A DNA stretch of 64,000 bases from Paramarasmius palmivorus (Eukaryota > Basidiomycota > Agaricomycetes > Agaricales > Marasmiaceae), in NCBI GenBank assembly GCA_037176845.1, contig JAYKXP010000029.1, forward strand, positions 496,001 to 560,000, written 5' to 3'. Every line of letters begins with the position of its first letter. Within the stretch, counting starts at the first letter, position 1. Under the pieces are notes generated by a model that was not told the DNA's origin, made no database searches, and worked only from the letters and a program-made list of their open reading frames with translations. The translations under genes were made by a program, and so were the position numbers. Below, in pieces: positions 54,497 through 64,000 of this stretch.

Positions 54497-56027
54497 ATGT
54501 CCTCAAGCGCTGGCATCGAACTATCTCGACTGCGGACCTCAACTTCTCAATTTCTCACAGAAGATACTCATCGCGCTTCATCTCCGCATATTGGCGACAT
54601 ATTTGGCACTCAAACTTCTCGTGATGACGAGGTTCTAGCGGCAATTCACCCACCATGGAAGAGGGACCTATTTGCGTTGCTGGAACAGCCAAAGTCGTCT
54701 TCTAATGCTGTCCTGGTGCACATACTCATGACCGCGTTGATTGTGACTTCTGCATTGGTCACGGTGCTGGAGACAGTGCCAGCATTTCATTCCATTAGCC
54801 CGCAAGTTTGGTTTGGGATAGAGACGACGTTTGTCGCCATGTTCACGATAGAGTATATTGCGCGTTGTGTGGCATGGAGTGGGACTTGGGCGAGCTTATT
54901 CAAATGGATGACATGTATGTGTTCCTGTCCATGTCTTCGTGATGCTCGAACTTCTGATTGTGATAGGTCAATAGCTTTCTTCGGGATTATAGATTTGCTC
55001 TCTGTTTTACCCTACTATATCGAAATATTAATGCAGCAAGACACAGTGCGTGCTCTCAGCCTGTCTAGTATGCTCCGACGCTGACGTGGATACAAGGCTG
55101 TTTTCTTCCGGTTTTCTATCCTGAGAATGTTCCGTCTAATCAGGGTCTTCCGCCCGTTCAGATACAATAACACTATCCTCCTGTACGTTCGCGCCCTTTC
55201 TTACCTGTTCCACCTGGATCTTATTGGGTTAGTACTATTGAGGTAATGTACCTCTCGGTACGACGATCTCAGCATGCACTTTTGGCAATTGGATTTTTCG
55301 TGGTCATGGTACTCACTGTGTTCAGTACGCTCTTGTGAGTATCATACGTCGTTATAAACGCCCACTCCCGCTGACTGATGGTTGCTCTTTTCTCTTATTT
55401 AGGTATTTCGCCGAGCGCGGAACGTGGGATACAACTCTAGAGACCTTCATCAATTCAGATGGCGACCCTTCGCAATTTGCGGTACGTGCTATGACCTACA
55501 GTCAGCCGTGTTCAAAGTTCTGATACCGGACACTAGTCCATTCCAGCAGCAGCTTGGTTTGTGCTAGTCAGTAAGTAATCACGCTGGTACATTCATTGTC
55601 TATGAATAACTCAATCCCCGCAGCAATCACCACAGTTGGATATGGCGAAATTACACCACGTTCCTTCCTTGGTCGGCTGGTTACCCTCCCGTTACTCGTG
55701 TTTGGGCTTCTTCTCATCGCATTGCCTAGTTTTGTACTAGGCAGGGAGTTTAGTATTGTCTGGGAGAAAATGACAACCAAGCGAGAGGAAGATGGGTATC
55801 ATGATCATGAGCTAGATTCTCCCGTGGAGCACCGGCATTCGACCTTTACGGGCTCAAGCCCAACTAGGGATCTCTCGAACAGAAAGCTAGCCCAAAATCA
55901 AACCGAGTTGAGTAGGCAGATAACCGAGCTGAGGGATACGGTTGAAATGCAGGGAGAGATGATTAAGAGGCTTTTGAATGTGCTGGAGAGTAGAGGTAAA
56001 GGGAAGCAACGCGCCCATGCAGAATGA
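54497..56027 (+). CDS. Voltage-gated potassium channel (Kv type)
   Basis: Exons give MSSSAGIELSRLRTSTSQF, then S1 (LVHILMTALIVTSALVTVLE), S2 (FGIETTFVAMFTIEYIARCV), S3 (SIAFFGIIDLLSVLPYYIEI), S4 (FSILRMFRLIRVFRPFRY, with Arg at every third place), S5 (ALLAIGFFVVMVLTVFSTLL), a pore with the selectivity filter TTVGYGE at about 55630-55650, and S6 (LVTLPLLVFGLLLIALPSFV). The tail ends in a predicted coiled coil (ELSRQITELRDTVEMQGEMI) that may drive tetramer assembly. At least five introns interrupt it. It should be a depolarisation-gated K+ channel in the plasma membrane. Confidence 0.92.
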
Positions 56028-56240
56028 CTATTTGTGCATTGCGATGTACTCTGTAGAGAAAATGTGGCACTCAGTTTGCCCAGTGGCAGATATCTGGGCC
56101 TCTGAAAATCACTTGATTCTGGCAAAGCCAATGTATTCAACAAACTACCTAGAGACTAAAGTACGTACAAAACGCCAAAAGGGTTATACAAAGTTATAGA
56201 TGATGGATAAATTGAGGCCTAAGCCATGATATGTTTGTGT
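56028..56240. other. Convergent intergenic spacer
   Basis: Short 3'-to-3' spacer. Nothing is recognised. Confidence 0.5.
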
Positions 56241-57570
56241 TTACCGATCAGATTGGAGGTCGTTCAAGATACGTAGAATGTTGAGGACTAAGAACAGAAA
56301 GTCAGCTCGATCGACTCTACACTGGTATGAGCCACTCACAAAGGTTGATAAAGCTGGTCAGACTGATCAGTAAGAAGCCAACTGAGAAAGGACATGAAGA
56401 CGTACTCAAGATACAGGTCAATGGCTCCGAGGATATACTCGTCGGGAGACAAACGGTTGATAATGAGGTGTGTGTCAAAAATGACATATCCACTGAAGAT
56501 TAGACAACCTCCAATAGCAAAGACGAGGTCCACAGTACGGCTCATTGGGAAGAACATAGCAACGAAGCCACCCATGACTGCGGAGATTGGATCAACCACT
56601 GATTTCAACCGGGAGAGATATAGCATACCAAGAGCGATCAGTCCCCCGAATAACCACGGGCCTAGTCCGTCGAAGTCATACTGAGACCATTTTAGCTGTT
56701 TCGGCCCAAAAAAGAAAGTCAGTGTGCTCACCTTCGACTGGAATGTGAAAAGTGTAAGACCCAAGAAAACGGCAGTGGTAATGATCCTGAAAAGGGCTGT
56801 TTTGAGTAATGACATTGCTTGTACAAGTGACCTCACATACAAGGCTTGCAGAACGATGAGGTTGTCATAGAAAGAGACCACGACACCCAGGGTGAATGCT
56901 TCCAACGCCGTGAAGGTCGAGAGCAGAAAGAGGTTCCATGGGTGGTTGTGACGTTGCCAATACAGCAAGAACAAGTTTATTAAGGTGCCGAAGAGGGGAA
57001 CATAGAAAGACCAGGTGCTAAATTATGGCAGGTGAGTTTTCCAGCCTTAGCAGAAGCGCTAACATGGACGCACTGTGTCTGAACCCATGAGAGTGTATCA
57101 GGGGAATTTGAGATAACTCCTCCAACGACACAAGTTGCGACCTTGAAGATACATTAGCTTTCTCTCGATGATGGATGGGATTGCAGTACACACAATTTGG
57201 CAGACTGCGACAGAAGGTTCATATATGAGCAGTGCACCGGTAATAGCGCGGCTGAAACTACGCACGCAAGATTGTATAGACTTTTCGAATGAATGCATGA
57301 CGAATCGCTGCAGAACTTCCGGATACCGTTACACCGTACTTGAAGTGGATTCGTGAGTCACCTCGAGGCTTGGAAAAGTATTATATGTACCTTGAAATCG
57401 TCTGCAACATCTCCGGCATCTGGTTGGTCATAGAAGGCACCTGGACCCGAACGACTGGAGCTTCCAAGTAGGGGATCGTGAGCTTCGTCTCTGAACGGCC
57501 GTGTACCGTTGCTCTTGGGCATTGCTTGCGCGGCGCCATAGGATGGTGGAGGAACTGGATATTGGCTCAT
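56241..57570 (-). CDS. BXI1: BAX-inhibitor-1/TMBIM family membrane protein
   Basis: This seven-span ER or vacuolar membrane protein belongs to the family that modulates Ca2+ leak and cell death. The N-terminal exon is Pro-rich (MSQYPVPPPSYGAAQAMPKS). It continues YGVTVSGSSAAIRHAFIRKV-YTIL, then LCQI from an 11-nt micro-exon (57204-57194), and VATCVVGGVISNSPDTLSWV. The spans follow (NLFLLYWQRHNHPWNLFLLS, TFTALEAFTLGVVVSF), then GGCLIFSGYVIFDTHLIINR and EYILGAIDLYL. A 14-nt micro-exon (56340-56353) then gives DFINL, and the last exon gives FLNILRILNDLQSDR to 56241. LYLDFINLFLNILRIL is the family signature, so the micro-exons are well supported. Confidence 0.9.
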
Positions 57571-57754
57571 GGTGGTACGAGCAAAAGATGTGAAGCGCTC
57601 ATTACCCTCACTGCCTCGAAACTAGACCCTGTCATGACTAAGCAACTTAATTCATCTCGAAAGCTGTCGAAGCTCAGGGCTACATATTCGAAAGCGATAC
57701 ATACAGCAATGACTGCTCTGGCATACAGGTGTGTTGATACATAGTCTATAGTGC
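57571..57754. other. Intergenic spacer
   Basis: This contains the promoter of the TMBIM gene. Nothing else is recognised. Confidence 0.45.
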
Positions 57755-59092
57755 TCAAATAAAAAATACATCATCGTCGTCGTCATCCTCAGGGTTACCA
57801 GGGTCAGAGCCTTTCCATCCAGCTTCTTTTAACATGGAATGCCAAGGGGAATGAACCATTCCTTCTGGTCGGACAGGCGGCAAATTCGGGGAACTCGAAC
57901 CGCATTTTGAAGTCACCAGATCATATAATAGTGGATTGACGCTGTGAAAAGGTCATAAGCCACTACAATTGGATTGTAGAAGTGAAGAGATCATACATAT
58001 CACCGTAGTCAACGCATAGGAAATGCGGCGCCCCAGGAATCGTAATCAAAGATACATCAACTCCTGCTTTTTCTAGCTGCTTGCAGAAGTCCTCGGCATA
58101 TTCAATAGGATATGCTATATCGTTAGTTCCCTGTATCACTACAACGGGACATGAGATGCGAGCAAGTTCCGAGATAGGATGGCTTTTGCGGTCCTTCATG
58201 AAGTCGATAACGTATGCTTTTAATGCTCCCAAATTGGGGTAGGTCCATCTCCGCCGCTGTACTCCGGTGGAATTCCAAGCAATCCTGGATCAAGAATGAG
58301 TACTTGATACTCGAGTCCTGGTCACAAACGGTGTTCGGAACACTCACGCCGTCCCGAGCGGTGATACTTCACTGAGATTTGTAAAGGCATACTCAGCTGC
58401 ACCCATCATTGCTTCCTGGAGCAATTCTTCATCAACTGTCTCTGCATCCGGTATGCCACTCCTCCATCGCTCGTACACATCTACGTGCCCTTCACTGACA
58501 TCGAGAGGCTTTTCAGCTACTGCTCAGCATCGGCAATAGCAGTACGAATATCCGACATACCTCTTCGAGGCATTCATGCGAGGGAAGGGTGAGGGAGAGA
58601 ACTTTTGTGGGGTACGAGAGAGCGATTTGTAGTGCAACCGTTGCACCGGATGCTAGACCAAAGAAATGGCAAGGTGGTAACGATAGAGCATCCTTCACAA
58701 CTCGGTCAGAATATGTCGAAGAGATAGAAGATCAGCGCCCGCACCATGAGCCTGACGGTGTCCTCTGCAGCATCGAACTGGTCGTACGTTGGCGGAGTCG
58801 CGTCGCCAAAGGTTTCTCCGTGCTCCCGTACATCAAATGTGACAAGGTTGAATCGTCGAAGCCGCGGGTCTGAAAATTGAGCTACAATTGTTGAATGGCG
58901 TCAGTGGCGTCAAGAAAGCAGTGAAATAGGTCGCTCACAATGGAAGATCACCGGTGCGGTAAATACAGGGTGGATGAAGAGAATTGTCGGGAGGTTTGGA
59001 TCAATAGACCTAGAATCTTCAGACGTCGGTGTGGATATGATGTACTTGAACTTGACGTTTCCTGTCCTTGTCTCGACGTCGACGAATGGCAT
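57755..59092 (-). CDS. Alpha/beta-hydrolase-fold protein, possibly inactive or broken
   Basis: Exons give MPFVDVETRTGNVKFKYIIS, LPTILFIHPVFTAPVIFH, RFNLVTFDVREHGETFGDAT, PPTYDQFDAAEDTVRLM, LPPCHFFGLASGATVALQIA, VDVYERWRSGIPDAETVDEE, YVIDFMKDRKSHPISELARI, CPVVVIQGTNDIAYPIEYAE and SLITIPGAPHFLCVDYGD, ending in an acidic tail (NPEDDDDDD). The fold is clear (strand order, GTND acid loop, GAPHF His loop). At the nucleophile elbow, however, the sequence is G-L-A-S-G where relatives have G-x-S-x-G, so the usual Ser is Ala. The intron at 58560-58520 joins GAG to TAG, a stop. It may be a pseudogene, a non-catalytic member, or use another splice. Confidence 0.7.
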
Positions 59093-61012
59093 GGGTGAGG
59101 GAAGTGGGGAGATTTACAAAGAGCCCAGAACGGGCGCAGCTTTAAACTGGACATTGTATTGAATGTCAAGAATGGATGTCACGGTCAATTTAGTGGCCGT
59201 GACACATATGTATGGCATCTTGAAATCATGATCATCAAATGGGCCTGATAGTGGTTCCTCTGTGGAGGAACGGACGTACTTATGAGTAATAATATAGACT
59301 CGAGTCAATGAAAAGAAATCCTACGGCTAGTCTGCGACGAAAATCTTTATGGATGTAATCTCTGAGCGGCACCGGAGTTCATTTCTAGCCCGACACTAAA
59401 GACCGCTCGTAGCGGTCCAACTATCATCCTGGAGCATCGGCTTGATGTGGACTTCCCGGTAGTCATATCCATTCTGACCGTTGCATCTTTCACCAAATTG
59501 ACGCGGAACAATGATTGAACTCGAGCCTTCTGACACGGGGCCAAGCCTGCGGCTGCCTACGGAGATGCAAGGTTTAAGAATGCATGGATATCATCAAAAC
59601 AGCCTCTGGGCCTCTGACTCACTGTTAACATGGATCCAGCGTAACTGGCAGCACCTTATTCGTCATGCCGTTGTTACACCCGAAACCATAGGCTCTGAAC
59701 TTCGAGAAAAGTTTTAGAGCATTGCCAGACTCAAAGAATGAAACAAGAACGCACGCGGGTTCCCGTGTATTCATGATGGAATTTCCGCTGCTGAGCAGTA
59801 GCCTATATCGCCGACCGAGAAATCCATCATCCCCGCTATTGGTACAGACATCCGGGGATGTTGGACGGAAGGATGAATATTTTCTAGAAAAGGTGTAAGT
59901 AAACTGTAAAGTGTCTCCTCGGACATCATGCGACTCCATACACTAACCTCTTTCTTCATTTCGGTGAGTAGTAGAGAGTCGTTCCCTTATTCGCTTCACA
60001 GTCGTATTGACTGTGTATGTCAGGGTGGCTCGGGTTGGGGTGCTGGCTCATCGTGGGGGTTTACGCGTTTACGTTTAGGCCTTAGGTTCAGGAAAAGGCA
60101 AGGAAAAGGGACCGTCTCCGTATCACGAGAACATTTCCCACGTTCAAACTTCAGATCATGCGCTGACAGTGACCTTGGACTCTCACGCGCTAGTCTCCCC
60201 TAGGCAGAAGCTCAACCGCTCGCAAGCTCGTATTCACGCGCACTCACAACGTCACTACTTCCTCCACAAAGTTGAAAACACATCGTCAGGGCGTCACCCT
60301 TTGTCAAAGCCGAACCACGACGCGAATCCCTCACGAACTCCAAGGGTGAATTTTGGACCAATGACAAGAGGCACTCGTGATTTTCCCTCATTTTCCTTCG
60401 ACTTGAAGTTGATGTTTATTCTAGAATCCATTTTGCTTCGTGGCGGATCGCATGAAGTGCTAGAATTGATATAGCAGTATGGCTCTCGCTTGATTTGAAA
60501 TGTCCCCCCAAAGCTGATATATAACGTAATCGGAGTGGTGCATCCTGTGCTACCCAATGACAGAACTATCGTGGACTGTCGAGTCTGGGCTGAGCATTCG
60601 ATCTGACATGATTATCCTTCATCAAGAGGTCCGAGATGTGCGAATGACAGCGTCTCGTGGTCTATCACGAAGATTTGAGCGGATTACCTGACACTGGAAA
60701 CGATTACATGGGATGGGAAGGATCAGGTTTTGATAGTCAGTTGAGTTCATGTGAGTAGCAATATATCATAGCTGAGAGCGAACGATTAATGAGTCTACAC
60801 AGCTTTGTCCAACACATGGTTGACGCAAAAATTGGCTATAAGAAGAGAAGCGCTGCGAGTGCGTATCGCACCTGCGTTAAATTCTATTACTTTGGGAAGT
60901 TTTCCGGCTACTGACCTGATATCTTTCTCATAAAATAGCCGAATGTCGTGAGATTGTTCTATCATAAAACTCAGGCCATCCGGTCCTCTATCCCCTACCT
61001 TTCTCCCTTACG
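59093..61012. other. Long intergenic region
   Basis: About 1.9 kb with no gene I can support. A short hairpin (GACCGCT-CGT-AGCGGTC) lies near 59400. MRLHTLTSFFIS at 59928, followed by GTGAGT, resembles a signal-peptide exon, but no convincing continuation follows. The TAAAAT at 60931 may be a weak TATA element 82 bp before the P450 start. Confidence 0.35.
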
Positions 61013-63438
61013 ATGGAAATAACTCTACTCTGTCTCTTACTGCCCGCGATTGCTCTGTTTCTCTACTGGCGTTCCAGGTCGAAATCGCTGATTGCTAGAA
61101 TCCGAGGGCCGAAACCTAAATCGTGGCTCGTAGGCAAGTCCTTTGATTATTCGATCTGTTCGCGATCACTTGACATGATTCATAGGAAACCTCGAAGAGC
61201 TTTTACAGGCACAATCAGGAGAAGTACGTGTTTACGCCTCATTCCCGCTGCGTCTTGCTAATGGAATGAAACAGACAGACTTTCGATGGCAATCACTCTA
61301 TGGCGGAATTGCGCGATACAGAGGCACGTTCGGAGTGAGTTCTTATCATCCGACCCCGAATATTGTGCTAATTAACAATCCGTTCAAGGACGAGCGTCTT
61401 TGGATTTCGGACCCAAAAGCCGTTCAGCACGTCCTTCATGCGCCCAACTACCGGTGGGAAAGGAGCAAGGAGATAAGGCAGCGTACAATTCTTTTATTCG
61501 GTTAGTATACCAGCTTTATTCTTCCGTGAGCTTTACTTGACGCTTGATATCACAGGGCCAGGGGTGACCTCCGTAGCAGGTTGGAGCTTCTATAGACCTT
61601 AGAGACTTAAATACTGACAGGTGGCATAATAGGAGATGAACACCGACGACAGCGAAGGGTTATGCAACCAAGCTTTGGGGCCCCAGCGTCCCGGGAATTG
61701 GTCCCAGTATTCTTCTCTGCTGCTGCCGCTGTTTGTCGAGCTTTCTTACTCAGGCAAAGTTGGTTCCTAACTTTCTTCTTCAGCTCACCAGCGTTCTGAA
61801 AGATCTGATCCTTCAATCGGACGAGGATTGTAAAGTGTTCAACATTCCGAAATATGTCTCTCGAGCAACTCTGGATGCTATTGGACATGGTTCGTGGTCA
61901 TCCTTAGCGGGGTAAAGTGACTCACGAATGTAAATCTAGCTGGATTTGACTACCACTTCGGCGCAATGGAAAATGCTGACAATCCTCTTGCGGTAGCTTA
62001 CAGCAACCTCTTGTACGTGCAGAAATCTTTGTGACAAAGTCGTATATCTGATATACCTTCAGTGCTGAACTATTTGCTTCTCCCACCAAAGCATCGCTGG
62101 TTTCAATGGCTCTGCCTTCGATATTGCCATTCAAACTCGTCGAACTTTTATTGAAGCAGTCGTCTAGCAAACGAGCCAAGCGCGCACGTCTGTTAAAGGA
62201 AGTCTCGACAGACGTTGCAAAACAACTCCTCAGAGAGAAAGCGGGAAATATTAGCCAAGGCAGAGGCAATAAGGATGTTATGTCTCTTTTGAGTTAGTAC
62301 CTCTCATCCTCGCTGGCTGGTAGTCTCAACAGGATGCCCATAGTAAAGGCTAATTTGTCGGAGAACGAAAAGTCCAAATTGTCAGACAAGGAGCTGATTG
62401 CTCAGATGATGTGAGTGCCCAGTTCAGTAGCAATATCTTTCACTGCATTGACTTGTTCTATAGCACGATATTCATAGCGGGACATGAGACTACAGGTGCG
62501 TCTTTCACGAAATTTGGAAAGCCTATGCCCTTATCCATCGCCCTAGCCAATTCTATCTCCTGGACTCTTCTTGAATTAAGTCGACATCCTGAGATGCAAT
62601 CTCGACTCAGAGAAGAGATTCGTGCAAAGAAACGCGACATGGTGGCGAAGGGAAATACAGCTAGGACCTTTGCAGCTGAAGACTTCGATACATTACCCTA
62701 CCTGAATGCGGTTCTCAAGGTAAGTAGCTGTGTTGTTCGTATCAAATAACACGACGCAGACTGGTATATTCTCAGGAATCACTTCGTTATCATTCTGTCG
62801 CATCCCAAATTCAACGAATGGCAAACGTCGACGACGTGATCCCCCTTAGCGAGCCTATACTCACATCTGACGGACAATATATCAGTGAGGTCCCAGTCCG
62901 CAAAGGTCAGAAGGTCTGGATATCGATTAGCGGCTACAACCGGTGGGATCGGTGCTTTCTGGGAAGAATATTTTTATTTATTGACCCAACAGGAACAAGA
63001 GCGTATTTGGCGAAGATGCACATGAATTCAATCCAGACCGGTGGCTCAATAATTTGATAGATATCAAGCCTGGATCGTCAGTTGGAGTATACGCTAACTT
63101 GTAAGTGACACTCGAAAGCTGCGGTTCCATTTTGCTCATCTATTCTGAAGGGCTACCTTTGCTGGTGGTCAACGCTCATGCATTGGCTGGCGATTTGCGT
63201 ATGTCCAATCAACTTTGACGACGAATGATGAATTAACCGCAAGAAACATGACAGCGTTCTGGAGATGCAAGCATTCCTCGTCGAGCTGATAAGCAATTTT
63301 GAATTTTCGATTACGCCTGAATGCAGTCGTATCCGTCGAGAAGCAGCAGGAGTAATGCTTCCGACTCTCGAAGGAGAAGTGGAGAAAGGTGTACAATGTC
63401 CTCTGCTGGTTAGCTGCATTTCTGCGGATGAGAATTGA
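61013..63438 (+). CDS. Cytochrome P450 monooxygenase
   Basis: This is an ER-anchored haem oxygenase. The first 20 residues (MEITLLCLLLPAIALFLYWR) form the membrane anchor, and a Pro-rich hinge follows (RGPKPKSW). About thirteen exons join in frame. They carry GDEHRRQRRVMQPSFG (helix C), IFIAGHETTG (I-helix oxygen-binding motif), NSISWTLLELSRHPEMQSRL, ESLRYHS (ExxR, K helix), FGEDAHEFNPDRWL and the haem loop FAGGQRSCIGWRFA with the cysteine ligand. The last exon ends at 63438. The first intron (61134-61185) appears to use a GC donor (TAG/GCAAGT), giving V-G-N-L-E-E. All key motifs are intact, so it should be active. Substrate and CYP family are not assigned. Confidence 0.93.
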
Positions 63439-64000
63439 ACGAAGTTTTGTTCGCTCTGTCATGGATTTTTTTTGTCTGGTTATCAATTGCTAGATTACAT
63501 AGATAATGTTCACCAGTATCGAAAAAGCCTAGATCTCGCCACTGCAACGTCACTGTATTGAGGCTCAAAGATTCCTACCACAAAGAAAGTGATTGGTTCA
63601 ATATCACGTGATACTGTTTCGATGTGACTTTAGGGCAGGTTTTTGACTGACCAAACTGAACGCGTGCTACATCAGCAAATGCAATTTGGATCAGATTGAG
63701 ATTCCACCTGGCTGGCGGACCTGCCTGTGAAGACATGCTCCGTGTCCCACTGGCACTCGTCATCAACGTTGCCTCAACCACCACTACCCGCGCCTCTTAT
63801 TCGACTATTGAATGCTGGGAGGGCTCTAAATATTGATCATAGGTTCGGCGTTGCTGTACTGTGCCATTCTTAACATTCGAAATATGCTCATAAGCCAACC
63901 CATAACAGATGATCATTCACTGTCCTGCAAATAAGATTGGCGGACTCTCACGTGCACTCACCTGGCCCTTTGGAAAACATCACAAAAGACAAGGCGGGAC
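63439..64000. other. Intergenic, right edge
   Basis: No gene is recognised. A reverse open frame at 63784-63575 has no family features and is not called. The P450 3' flank is included. Confidence 0.4.

Noticed and set aside
59402..59420. Perfect small hairpin GACCGCT-CGT-AGCGGTC
   Set aside because: Arms of 7 bp with no neighbouring gene end or RNA features; may be chance, although it resembles the CGG/CCG sites near the zinc-cluster genes.
59511..59717. Forward 68-codon frame
   Set aside because: No recognisable motif and no splice partners; likely chance.
59928..60203. MRLHTLTSFFIS followed by GTGAGT, like a secreted-protein first exon
   Set aside because: No downstream frame gives a protein-like continuation; support is too weak for a gene call.
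60169..60474. Forward 101-codon frame in the long intergenic region
   Set aside because: Composition is not protein-like, there is no family motif, and neighbouring stops prevent extension.
63575..63784. Reverse frame near the right edge (MVVEATLMTSASG)
   Set aside because: It could be the first exon of a gene, but nothing downstream on the minus strand continues it before the P450 3' end.
1..64000. tRNA genes, transposons, CRISPR arrays and STE3-type receptors
   Set aside because: I looked for B-box-like GGTTCGA motifs, transposase or reverse-transcriptase signatures, regular spaced repeats and seven-span pheromone-receptor exons; none was convincing.

Overview
This window is nuclear DNA from a filamentous basidiomycete, most likely a mushroom-forming Agaricomycete. 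The signs are dense genes with many short introns (about 45-60 nt), protein types typical of that class (F-box proteins with an N-terminal coiled coil, a multi-exon multi-pass membrane family, MYND proteins, a CaaX pheromone precursor) and the standard genetic code. I found no transposon, CRISPR array, rRNA or tRNA. Most genes are spliced, so I rebuilt gene models by joining reading frames at GT-AG (sometimes GC-AG) borders that restore family motifs.

Layout, left to right. A fungal-specific transcription factor is cut by the left edge (1-3133). A fungal ENA-type Na+/K+ efflux P-type ATPase follows on the minus strand (3458-6946). Next is an array of four paralogous UPC2-like Zn2Cys6 regulators (7779-14235; three forward, the fourth convergent), preceded by a decayed fifth copy (about 7129-7315). 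A further paralogue lies 34 kb away (47681-48943). All five intact copies carry an intron at the same codon boundary, between the second and third zinc cysteines. Two of the promoters share a perfect 9-bp inverted repeat built on CGG/CCG triplets. Then come an F-box protein, a secreted FAD-linked oxidase, a multi-pass membrane protein and a MYND protein (14896-23165).

The middle is largely housekeeping. It holds a small CxxC protein, the head-to-head pair MDM35/RVS161 with a 148-bp shared promoter, a large charged coiled-coil protein, the GPI-transamidase subunit PIG-U/GAB1 and a short-chain dehydrogenase. A 40-codon farnesylated mating-pheromone precursor (35559-35681) is followed by a glutathione transferase, MDM31, a four-exon small secreted protein with a TATA box (41554-42048), an AsnB-type asparagine synthetase and prephenate dehydrogenase TYR1.

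The right third has the fifth UPC2-like regulator, a Dicer (49431-54152) divergent from a voltage-gated K+ channel, a BAX-inhibitor/TMBIM protein with two micro-exons (11 and 14 nt), an alpha/beta-hydrolase-like gene lacking the usual nucleophile serine and with a broken splice frame, and a complete cytochrome P450. Three genes appear to need GC-AG introns. The genes do not form one obvious pathway. The most notable content is the regulator expansion with its shared promoter palindromes, the short genes missed by size-filtered prediction (pheromone, secreted protein, micro-exons), and the splice-site anomalies.
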